A stretch of 6,818 nt of DNA from an uncultured Verrucomicrobiota bacterium. Lineage in GTDB: Bacteria; Verrucomicrobiota; Verrucomicrobiia; Limisphaerales; JADLHS01. Positions within the stretch are counted from its first letter, which is position 1. Each line of letters starts with the position of its first letter. Made by a program: the position numbers and the translations under genes. A model generated the notes under the pieces. That model was given only the letters and a program-made list of their open reading frames with translations. It did no database searches and had not been told where the DNA came from. The stretch spans positions 1 through 6,818 of the forward strand of contig CALAYC010000189.1 of NCBI GenBank assembly GCA_937894935.1, given 5' to 3'. Below are positions 1 to 5,446 of the stretch, piece by piece.

Positions 1-2
1 CG

Positions 3-179
3 CAGAGCACCCTTCATTGGCCAGCGAGTTTCCCGGACTACACGCTGCAACAGGCATCGTCGCTCACGGCTGGCAACTGGACCGCCGTTACCAACGCGCC
101 GTTTTACGATGACGGCAAGATCAAGGTCAGTGTGACAAATGTGCCTGATGCGCAGTTCTTCCGTTTGAGCAAACTTTAG
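3..179 (+). CDS. C-terminal end of a probable exported protein (partial)
   Basis: The reading frame enters from the left edge and stops at TAG 177-179, leaving the last 58 residues. They begin QSTLHWP and end DAQFFRLSKL. The pattern is a Trp near the start of a beta-strand (LHWP), a second Trp in GNWTAV, then a strand KVSVTN, closing on FFRL. I recognise this as the short all-beta tail common at the C-termini of large secreted or surface proteins in Verrucomicrobiota, where it probably acts as a sorting or attachment module. That family assignment is from memory. The catalytic or binding part lies outside the window, so the function cannot be named. There is no terminator immediately after the stop; the first strong one is about 400 bases downstream. 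Coding status is well supported by the uninterrupted frame and the recognisable tail. Confidence 0.8.
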   Translation, partial: QSTLHWPASFPDYTLQQASSLTAGNWTAVTNAPFYDDGKIKVSVTNVPDAQFFRLSKL

Positions 180-578
180 AACTCATCTCATAATCAGCTC
201 TTGTACCTTTAACGTAACGTACAATGCGTGCGGACGCGTTTAACTGAAGAGCGATGGAAATGAATTTCTATCAACAAGTGGGGAGTGACTCCGTCACGGA
301 TTTCATTGCGACGGCCAAACGCGGAGTGATTGCCGGTAGCACCAGAACGAGTAGCGATGCAGACGAGGCGTAAATGGGCCGAAAGGGGTAAATACAGCCG
401 CAACTAAGTTTTTGACATCCGAGGCCGGATCGTCTTTAATTTCGGCGACGGATATGAAGACCGTGACCATTAAAAACACAATGACGCGCATGAGCGGTTA
501 TGTCACCGCTTGGCAACGTCACTCCTGTCTTTATGGCATCGCGGGAATGAGTTCATAGTGCATCGAACCAGATTTCTG
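180..578. other. 400-bp region without a supported gene
   Basis: No frame here gives a protein I recognise. The best forward candidate is a 39-codon frame, ATG 254 to TAA 373 (MEMNFYQQVGSDSV...), with a purine-rich GAAGAG only 3-4 bases before the start. The best reverse candidate starts at 491 and ends at 303. It begins with a hydrophobic, signal-peptide-like stretch (MRVIVFLMVTVFISVAEIK) but then becomes Arg-, Trp- and Phe-rich and does not look like a folded protein. Visible structure includes the hairpin AGCGGT/ACCGCT (493-498 with 505-510), a weaker hairpin at 414-434 (TCCG/CGGA core), and inverted repeats in GGAGTGACTCC (282-292). The region ends in a strong forward terminator, so something may be transcribed across it: a long 3' UTR of the upstream gene, a small RNA, or a decayed gene. 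None of these is proven. Confidence 0.4.
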
Positions 579-613
579 AAACCCGCGATTGCCAAGTCAA
601 TCGCGGGTTTTTT
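579..613 (+). terminator. Strong rho-independent terminator
   Basis: A perfect 13-bp stem, AAACCCGCGATTG (579-591) with CAATCGCGGGTTT (598-610), closes a 6-base loop CCAAGT. The 3' arm runs into a T-tract (608-613, then GTTTG). The T-tract is on the forward strand only, so the terminator ends rightward transcription coming from the unexplained region or the partial gene further left. It insulates the small gene starting at 668. Confidence 0.88.
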
Positions 614-667
614 GTTTGTGATAAAAGTAACGGATTTAAATGATGGATTTGAAGGAAAGGGAAAAAT

Positions 668-1018
668 ATGAAAACGAGAAATAGTCGAGTGGAGGCCAAG
701 GCCGAACTCCGAAACAGGTTCGCGCCGGTGGTAGCGAGCAATCCGCTCCCGACGTTTCGCAATCGGGTCGAGACTGACCTGGAGTTGCTGAAGGAAAAGT
801 TGCTCGCAAATGAGTTGGCGCGCACCACCAGTCTGGATGCAAACGTGCGATTGCGTCGCGCGGCGAATGAAGCGGTGGCGTTGGTGTGGCTGACGCCGTA
901 TCCGCTGCTGTTGCTGCCGACGTTGTTCGAAGAAAAAGCGCGGGCGGCCCGACGGGCGGCCAGTCGTCAGGCACTGATTCGCGGGAAATCGAGCGAGCTG
1001 GTCGCGCTCGCTGAATGA
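668..1018 (+). CDS. Small basic hypothetical protein, 116 residues
   Basis: I do not recognise this family. ATG 668 is preceded by AAGGAAAGGG (652-661) about six bases upstream, the clearest Shine-Dalgarno sequence in the window. The product is rich in Arg, Lys, Glu, Leu and Ala and looks mostly helical. Residues 1-35 are basic. Residues 35-66 (ETDLELLKEKLLANELARTT and on) could form an amphipathic helix. Residues 69-87 are hydrophobic and Pro-containing (AVALVWLTPYPLLLLPTLF), followed by a basic helix (EEKARAARRAASRQ). The hydrophobic stretch is short and broken by prolines, so a membrane-associated hairpin or buried core are both possible; a standard transmembrane helix is less likely. It has no cysteines and no signal peptide. 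The gene sits alone between two strong terminators, so it is its own transcription unit and is probably unrelated to the sulfate genes. Its strong ribosome binding site suggests good expression. Confidence 0.72.
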   Translation: MKTRNSRVEAKAELRNRFAPVVASNPLPTFRNRVETDLELLKEKLLANELARTTSLDANVRLRRAANEAVALVWLTPYPLLLLPTLFEEKARAARRAASRQALIRGKSSELVALAE

Positions 1019-1065
1019 CGATTCGCGCTTTGAATTTACTTAGCGGCCAAGTGAACTCAGGACAG

Positions 1066-1094
1066 GAGCGTCGCCTTTCGCGACGCTCTTTTTT
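1066..1094 (+). terminator. Rho-independent terminator of the small hypothetical gene
   Basis: A perfect 9-bp stem, GAGCGTCGC (1066-1074) with GCGACGCTC (1080-1088), has a 5-base loop CTTTC and is followed by six Ts (1089-1094). It lies 48 bases after the stop of the 116-residue gene and separates it from cysI. Confidence 0.9.
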
Positions 1095-1159
1095 GCATCG
1101 TGGGATCGCGTTGGAGGGTTGAATCTCTACTGATCGGCTAGAGCTTTAAAAAACGTTTC

Positions 1160-1187
1160 TCGACGTGACGGGAATCATTGTTACACT
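1160..1187 (+). promoter_or_regulatory. Candidate cysI promoter (extended -10)
   Basis: TG-T-TACACT (1179-1187) resembles an extended -10 element (TACACT matches four of six TATAAT positions). TCGACG (1160-1165) matches four of six -35 positions with a 16-base spacer. Initiation would fall near 1193-1196, leaving a 5' leader of under ten bases before ATG 1202 and therefore a nearly leaderless message. This fits the lack of a ribosome binding site. The match is moderate and verrucomicrobial promoters are poorly characterised. Confidence 0.3.
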
Positions 1188-1201
1188 GCGATTTTAAAAT
1201 T

Positions 1202-2875
1202 ATGACGACGACTGAAGCAGAGAAGAAGCTGACGCACAATGAGCAGATAAAGGCGGCAATCCCGACTCTGGCAGGTACAATTGCGGCGACGCTTTCCGAC
1301 CCTACCGCAGACCATTTTTCCGAGGACGATAATCAATTTCTCAAGTTCCACGGCTCGTATCAACAGGACGATCGCGACCTGCGCAAGACGGGGAAGAAAT
1401 ACATCATGATGGTTCGCGGGCGCATTCCCGGCGGTGTCATGACCGCGAAGCAGTGGTGTGTGTTTGACGATCTGGCGACGCAGTACGGCAACAACACGCT
1501 GCGTATCACGACGCGCCAAAGCATTCAATTTCACGGTATCGTCAAAACCGGTTTGCGTCCGCTCATTGCGAAAATCAACGAGAGCCTGCTTTCCACGCTC
1601 GCAGCGTGCGGCGATGTGAATCGCAATGTAATGGCGCCGCCGACGCCGGCGTACACCAAGGCGCGCGAACAGGTTTATGCCGACGCGCACAAAGTGGCGA
1701 TGGCGCTCGCGCCGAAGACGAAGGCGTATCACTCCATCTGGATTGATGGCGTGCAGTTGGATAACGAAGCGTCGGAGAACAAAAACTTCGTGGACCCGCT
1801 TTACGGCAAAACGTATCTGCCGCGAAAGTTCAAGATTGCGTTCGCCATTCCGCCGGTGAACGACATGGACATTTTTACCAACTGCCTCGGCTTCATCGCC
1901 ATCGTCGAGAACGATCAACTCGTGGGTTACAACCTCTGTGTCGGTGGCGGCATGGGACGCAGCCACGGAAATGAAGCGACGTATCCGCGCATCGCAGATG
2001 TGATTGGATTTTTCACGCCGGACAAAGTCGTGGACGTAGCGAAAGCCGTGCTGACAATTCATCGCGATTTTGGCGATCGCACGGATCGCAAACATGCGCG
2101 GTTGAAATATGTCGTGGCCGAACGCGGCGTGGAGTTTATGCGCTCGGAAGTAAACCAGCGCGCGGGCATCACGCTCGAGCCAGCGCGGTCTTATCACTTC
2201 ACGACGTCGCAAGATTTGTTGGGCTGGCACAAGGCTGTGGATGGAACGTGGTTTCTCGGTTTATTCGTAAGCATGGGGCGCGTGAAAGATGCGCAGAAGA
2301 CTGCGTTGCGTCAGGTGGCGGAAAAATTTCCGCATCTGGAGTTTCGGTTGACCGCGAATCAGAACGTGATTCTCGCGAAAGCGACGGAAGCGGATAAAGC
2401 GGCGATTACAGCGCTGCTCAACGCTGCGGCGGTGAAGACCGAGAATCAGGCTTCGATTTTGCACCTGGCGTCGATGGCGTGTCCGGCGTTGCCGACGTGT
2501 GGATTGGCGTTGGCCGAGTCCGAGCGCTATTTGCCGGGGGTGGTGGATCGCATTGAACGTTTGTGCAGCGACTTTGGATTGGGCAGCGAAGAAATCATTA
2601 TTCGTTCGACGGGTTGCCCGAACGGTTGCGCCCGCCCGTACATGGCGGAAATCGCGTTCGTCGGCAAAGCGCCGGGCCGTTATCAAATCTGGTTGGGGGG
2701 CAATGTCGCCGGCACGCGATTGAATCGCTTGTGGAAGGACGTGGTGAAAGATCCAGAGATTGAGTCGCAATTGCGTCCGGTGCTGGAACGCTTTGCGAAG
2801 GAACGAAACGCGAACGAACGATTTGGCGATTGGTGCGATCGAGTGCTGTTAAAAGAACAGCTCGCGACTAATTAA
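1202..2875 (+). CDS. cysI: Assimilatory sulfite reductase hemoprotein (beta) subunit
   Basis: The product reduces sulfite to sulfide by six electrons in the cytoplasm, using coupled siroheme and [4Fe-4S]. With ATG 1202 it has 557 residues, close to the usual 550-570 of CysI. A TTG at 1178 would add eight residues but overlaps the candidate promoter and is not family-like. All landmarks are present: the N-terminal parachute motif FLKFHGSYQQDDRD; RGRIPGG; the siroheme-binding TTRQSIQFHG; GDVNRNVM and LPRKFKI, which carry the sulfite-binding Arg and Lys residues; GYNLCVGGGMG; and the cluster and siroheme ligands as C-x5-C (C427, C433, in MACPALPTC) plus C-x3-C (C472, C476, in TGCPNGC). The relation is to the NADPH-type CysI rather than plant-type enzymes, yet no cysJ flavoprotein gene lies next to it, so the electron donor is unknown. 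No Shine-Dalgarno is visible upstream (ATTTTAAAATT). It is separated from cysHDN by an opposite-strand peroxiredoxin, so it is probably transcribed on its own. Confidence 0.96.
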   Translation: MTTTEAEKKLTHNEQIKAAIPTLAGTIAATLSDPTADHFSEDDNQFLKFHGSYQQDDRDLRKTGKKYIMMVRGRIPGGVMTAKQWCVFDDLATQYGNNTLRITTRQSIQFHGIVKTGLRPLIAKINESLLSTLAACGDVNRNVMAPPTPAYTKAREQVYADAHKVAMALAPKTKAYHSIWIDGVQLDNEASENKNFVDPLYGKTYLPRKFKIAFAIPPVNDMDIFTNCLGFIAIVENDQLVGYNLCVGGGMGRSHGNEATYPRIADVIGFFTPDKVVDVAKAVLTIHRDFGDRTDRKHARLKYVVAERGVEFMRSEVNQRAGITLEPARSYHFTTSQDLLGWHKAVDGTWFLGLFVSMGRVKDAQKTALRQVAEKFPHLEFRLTANQNVILAKATEADKAAITALLNAAAVKTENQASILHLASMACPALPTCGLALAESERYLPGVVDRIERLCSDFGLGSEEIIIRSTGCPNGCARPYMAEIAFVGKAPGRYQIWLGGNVAGTRLNRLWKDVVKDPEIESQLRPVLERFAKERNANERFGDWCDRVLLKEQLATN

Positions 2876-2895
2876 CTGATGAGTGAACGCCGGTC

Positions 2896-2942
2896 GCAAC
2901 TCGTTCGATTCGCGATGCTGGCGTAAAACTTTCGCGAGTTGC
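2896..2942 (+). repeat. Inverted repeat downstream of cysI
   Basis: GCAACTCG (2896-2903) and CGAGTTGC (2935-2942) are perfect 8-bp complements around a 31-base loop, 20 bases after the cysI stop. A second small imperfect palindrome, GCTGAAA/TTTCAAC (2941-2956), overlaps the right arm. There is no T-tract, so this is not a classic intrinsic terminator. It could be a 3'-end stability structure or chance. Confidence 0.3.
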
Positions 2943-2978
2943 TGAAATGTTTCAACGCTCTGCTGATTCGCTTGCAAG

Positions 2979-3008
2979 AAAAAGAGGCTGACCTTGCGGG
3001 CCAGCCTC
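2979..3008 (-). terminator. Rho-independent terminator of the peroxiredoxin gene
   Basis: Read on the reverse strand, GAGGCTGGCC (3008-2999) pairs with GGTCAGCCTC (2993-2984), ten pairs including one G-U, around the loop CGCAA. It is followed by five Ts (2983-2979). It begins 19 bases after the ahpC-type stop and acts on leftward transcription. On the forward strand the G-U pair becomes A-C and no T-tract follows, so it would not efficiently end cysI transcripts. Confidence 0.85.
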
Positions 3009-3027
3009 GATGAACAAGATGAACCGA

Positions 3028-3639
3028 TTACGCAGTCAACGCTGCTGCAACGTTGCCGACGAGTTCTTTGCTCGGACGCAACGTGCGGGCGCCGGGTTTC
3101 CAGCGCGCCGGGCAGGCTTCGGCTGGATTGGTCATCAGATGAACGTTCGCTTCCATCTTGCGAAGGAGTTCTTCGGCGTTGCGACCGACGTTGTAGAAGT
3201 TGATTTCGGAGGAAACGAGTTTGCCATCCGGATTGATGATGAACGTGCCGCGCAGCGCGAGGCCGGTGGCCGAGTCATAGACGCCGAACAGTTTGCTGAC
3301 GCTGCCGGTGGGATCGGCGGCCATGGGATATTTGACGTCCTTCAGCAATCCTTCGCTGTTGCGCCAGGCCATGTGCGCGAATTTGGTGTCCGTGGAAACG
3401 GCGACGACTGTAGCGCCCAATTTGGTGAGCGCCGCATGTTGCTCGGCGAGGTCGGCGAGTTCCGTCGGACAGACGAACGTGAAGTCGGCTGGATAAAACA
3501 CCAGCACCGTCCATTTGCCGGCCGCGCGATTGGCGGCGAGCGAGAATTTGCTGAAGTCGCCCAACGCGGGGTCGTAGGTTTCCATTTCAAAATCGGGCAC
3601 AGCGGCCCCGATGGCTACGGGTTTGAATTCAATTTGCAT
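3028..3639 (-). CDS. ahpC: AhpC/Prx1-type 2-Cys peroxiredoxin
   Basis: A thiol peroxidase that reduces hydrogen peroxide, organic peroxides and possibly peroxynitrite in the cytoplasm. The product has 203 residues (ATG 3639-3637), near the 187-200 typical of AhpC/Prx1. The peroxidatic site is intact: P50-x3-T54-x2-C57 within FYPADFTFVCPTE, and R130 in ALRGTFIINP completes the active site. The resolving cysteine is C176 in EACPARWKPG, followed by the usual C-terminal tail (TLRPSKELVGNV). It is therefore a typical 2-Cys enzyme, recycled by AhpF or thioredoxin; neither is encoded here. A GTG at 3699 would add 20 residues, but these are unlike the family and cover an inverted repeat, so the MQIEF start is preferred. 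No clear Shine-Dalgarno is seen. It is divergent from cysH and convergent with cysI, with its own terminator. Its position inside the sulfate-reduction cluster suggests shared response to thiol or oxidative status, which is an inference. Confidence 0.94.
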   Translation of the reverse strand: MQIEFKPVAIGAAVPDFEMETYDPALGDFSKFSLAANRAAGKWTVLVFYPADFTFVCPTELADLAEQHAALTKLGATVVAVSTDTKFAHMAWRNSEGLLKDVKYPMAADPTGSVSKLFGVYDSATGLALRGTFIINPDGKLVSSEINFYNVGRNAEELLRKMEANVHLMTNPAEACPARWKPGARTLRPSKELVGNVAAALTA

Positions 3640-3670
3640 GTTCAATTCGCTATCAATGTCAGAGTTCAAC

Positions 3671-3691
3671 GCGACGGAGTGATTCCGTTGC
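3671..3691. promoter_or_regulatory. Imperfect inverted repeat in the ahpC-cysH intergenic region
   Basis: The left arm GCGACGGA (3671-3678) and right arm TCCGTTGC (3684-3691) match at seven of eight positions around the centre GTGAT; the core ACGGA/TCCGT is perfect. It lies 32 bases upstream of the ahpC start and 90 bases upstream of cysH, where a regulator could affect either gene. A nearly identical 13-mer core (GGAGTGAYTCCGT) occurs at 282-294, so it may instead belong to a dispersed repeat. Confidence 0.45.
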
Positions 3692-3704
3692 AAGCGCACA
3701 AACT

Positions 3705-3719
3705 GGCAAAAATTTTGCC
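3705..3719. promoter_or_regulatory. Perfect 15-bp palindrome between ahpC and cysH
   Basis: GGCAAAA (3705-3711) and TTTTGCC (3713-3719) are exact complements around a single central A. The site is 65 bases upstream of the ahpC start and 62 bases upstream of the cysH start, almost exactly the middle of the divergent region. Symmetry, an AT-rich centre and central position fit an operator for a dimeric regulator acting on both promoters. No T-tract follows, and a one-base loop makes an RNA hairpin unlikely, so a DNA-binding role is favoured. The regulator is not identified. Confidence 0.5.
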
Positions 3720-3781
3720 GACTGCAAGACTGCGGTCTGGATTAACGGAGATATGCGGAGGGAACGACACGAAAATTTAAG

Positions 3782-4459
3782 ATGACACCGGAACAAATTG
3801 CCAAAGCTAATGCGGAGTTGCGGGATAAACCTGCGCTCGAAATCGTCAAATGGGCTATCGCACAAGCGAATGGCCGCGCTATCGTCTCGACGAATTATCG
3901 TCCATACGAAGCGGTCATTCTGCATCTCGTGACGCAGGTGCAACCGGACATTCCGGTGCTCTGGGCCGATCACGGTTACAATCGTCCGGCGACTTACAAA
4001 CACGCCGAGGCGCTGAAAAAATTGCTCAAGCTTAACGTCAAGGCCTACGTGCCTAAGGTGACTGCGGCGCATTACGATGCGGTTTACGGTGGTGCGCCGG
4101 AACCTACGCCTGAGAATGAACAACGCATTAAAGACTTCAGCGCGGTGATGAAGTTGGAGCCGTTTATGCGTGGTATGAAAGAACTCGCGCCGACGATTTG
4201 GCTCACCGCACTGCGCAAAGTGCAGAATCCGAATCGCGCCGGTCTCGACATCGTCGTGGCTGATTCCAATTTCAACACGATCAAGGTCAGTCCGGTGTTT
4301 TATTGGAGCGATGCGGATATGGAGAATTATCTGAAAGAGCATCAACTGCCGAATGAGTGGGATTATTTTGATCCGGCAAAAGCGGACGAAAAACGCGAAT
4401 GCGGTTTGCACGCGGCGTGGGGCGGAAAGGCCGCTGACGCGGCGGGAGTCAGCAGCTAG
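3782..4459 (+). CDS. cysH: Phosphoadenosine phosphosulfate (PAPS) reductase, thioredoxin-type
   Basis: Reduces activated sulfate to free sulfite with electrons from thioredoxin, in the cytoplasm. The product has 225 residues, slightly shorter than the 244 of E. coli CysH. It has the adenylyl-sulfate reductase fold: LHLVTQVQPDIPVLWADHGY (48-67), KLEPFMRGMKEL (124-135), LTALRKVQNPNRAGL (141-155) and the catalytic C-terminal KRECGLH (204-210), whose C207 is the only cysteine. The absence of the CC...CC cluster cysteines, including at TALRKVQNP where APS reductases have CC-x2-RK, points to the PAPS-specific, cluster-free type. The nucleotide-binding loop is odd: VSTNYRPYEAV (35-45) replaces SSSFGIQAAV of E. 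coli. I recall a proteobacterial subfamily with STNFRPxEAV, so this is probably a variant rather than damage. GGAGGG (3757-3762) lies 19 bases before ATG, too far for a normal ribosome binding site. It is first of cysHDN, 48 bases before cysD. Confidence 0.92.
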   Translation: MTPEQIAKANAELRDKPALEIVKWAIAQANGRAIVSTNYRPYEAVILHLVTQVQPDIPVLWADHGYNRPATYKHAEALKKLLKLNVKAYVPKVTAAHYDAVYGGAPEPTPENEQRIKDFSAVMKLEPFMRGMKELAPTIWLTALRKVQNPNRAGLDIVVADSNFNTIKVSPVFYWSDADMENYLKEHQLPNEWDYFDPAKADEKRECGLHAAWGGKAADAAGVSS

Positions 4460-4507
4460 CCGTCGGAAGATCGGGCGGTAGAACAACTCCTATCTCCTTA
4501 GATTTAT

Positions 4508-5446
4508 ATGTCATCGTATCATTTAGACCATTTGCAGTATTTGGAGACTGAAGCGATTCACATCATGCGTGAAGTCGCGGGAGAATTTGAACGGCCAGCG
4601 CTGTTATTTTCCGGCGGCAAAGATTCCATTTGTCTGTTGCGCCTCGCGGAAAAAGCGTTTCGGCCCGCGGAAATTCCGATGCCGTTTTTGAATGTAGAAA
4701 CGGGACATGAATTTCCTGAACTGATTGAGTTTCGCGATCGTCGCGCGAAACAGCTCGGCGCGAAACTCATCGTGCGCACGGTGGATGAAGCCATTGCCAA
4801 AGGTCTCGCACATCCTGCGCCGGGCGAAATCAGTCGCAACAAACTTCAGATTCCGGTGCTGTTGAGCGCGATTGAGGAATTTCAATTTGATTGCGCCATC
4901 GGCGGCGCGCGCCGCGATGAAGAAAAAGCGCGTGCGAAAGAACGGTTTTTCAGTTTTCGCGACAGTTTCGGACAGTGGGATCCGAAGGCGCAGCGGCCGG
5001 AAATCTGGAATCTCTACAATGCTCGTGTGAATCCCGGCGAAAACATGCGCGTGTTTCCGTTGTCCAATTGGACCGAAATGGACGTGTGGCAGTACATCAA
5101 GCGCGAGAAACTTGAAGTCCCGAGTATTTATTTCAGTCACGAGCGCGAATGTTTCCGACGCGGCGGTCAATGGCTGCCTGTCCCGCCGCCTCATTCACAA
5201 AACGGCAAACCGGATCCCTTTGAAGGCGCGCGCCCTAAACCCAATGAGCCGATCAAGAAAATGGTCGTTCGCGTTCGCACCATCGCGGACATGATCAGCA
5301 CCGGAATGATCGAATCGCCTGCGGACAGCGTGGACGACATTATTGCGGAAGTTGCCGCCGCTCGCGTCACCGAACGCGGCACGCGCGCGGACGACAAGGC
5401 CAGTGAAGCGGCGATGGAAGACCGAAAAAAAGCCGGATATTTCTAA
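4508..5446 (+). CDS. cysD: Sulfate adenylyltransferase (ATP sulfurylase) small subunit
   Basis: Forms adenosine 5'-phosphosulfate and pyrophosphate from ATP and sulfate; the reaction is driven by GTP hydrolysis in partner CysN. The product has 312 residues (about 300 in E. coli). It begins with the family-typical HLDHLQYLETEAIHIMREV. The PP-loop is LLFSGGKDS (S35-S40), followed by FLNVETGHEFPE (60-71), the GGARRDEEKARAKERFFSFRD motif, NWTEMDVWQYI, and the conserved C-terminus DRKKAGYF. All catalytic features are intact. No Shine-Dalgarno precedes ATG 4508; the upstream stretch is pyrimidine-rich (CTCCTATCTCCTTAG). It sits 48 bases after cysH with no terminator between, so they are probably co-transcribed. 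A palindromic repeat begins at its stop codon and separates it from cysN. Confidence 0.97.
   Translation: MSSYHLDHLQYLETEAIHIMREVAGEFERPALLFSGGKDSICLLRLAEKAFRPAEIPMPFLNVETGHEFPELIEFRDRRAKQLGAKLIVRTVDEAIAKGLAHPAPGEISRNKLQIPVLLSAIEEFQFDCAIGGARRDEEKARAKERFFSFRDSFGQWDPKAQRPEIWNLYNARVNPGENMRVFPLSNWTEMDVWQYIKREKLEVPSIYFSHERECFRRGGQWLPVPPPHSQNGKPDPFEGARPKPNEPIKKMVVRVRTIADMISTGMIESPADSVDDIIAEVAAARVTERGTRADDKASEAAMEDRKKAGYF

Noticed and set aside
209..403. 64-codon reverse open frame
   Set aside because: Overlaps the other reverse candidate in a different frame, composition is Arg/His-rich, and nothing supports translation.
414..437. Possible intrinsic terminator GACATCCG...CGGATCGTCTTT
   Set aside because: The stem is interrupted and the T-run is only three bases.
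303..491. 62-codon reverse open frame with a signal-like N-terminus
   Set aside because: Only the first 19 or so residues look like a signal peptide; the remainder is low-plausibility sequence. No ribosome binding site or family match. Described under the unexplained region rather than called.
1181..2230. 349-codon reverse-strand open frame across cysI
   Set aside because: It lies wholly opposite the well-supported cysI, is His/Arg-rich as expected of an antisense shadow, and matches no family.
3640..3699. 20-residue N-terminal extension of the peroxiredoxin from GTG 3699
   Set aside because: The added residues do not resemble any peroxiredoxin N-terminus and would cover the inverted repeat in the control region; the MQIEF start gives normal length.
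3010..3780. 256-codon forward open frame across the peroxiredoxin gene
   Set aside because: It is the antisense of ahpC, whose PxxxTxxC and resolving Cys motifs are unmistakable; the forward product has no recognisable domain and would run through the ahpC terminator.
3640..3781. Riboswitch upstream of cysH (for example SAM-type)
   Set aside because: No conserved riboswitch core or multi-stem junction could be recognised; the symmetric elements fit DNA operators better than RNA aptamers.
3753..3785. 10-codon upstream frame overlapping the cysH start as ATGA
   Set aside because: The overlap suggested a leader peptide with translational coupling, but GGAG is only two bases before its ATG, the peptide has no cysteine codons for attenuation, and no alternative hairpins follow.
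3659..4486. 275-codon reverse open frame across cysH
   Set aside because: Antisense shadow of cysH; Arg/His/Phe-rich with no domain.
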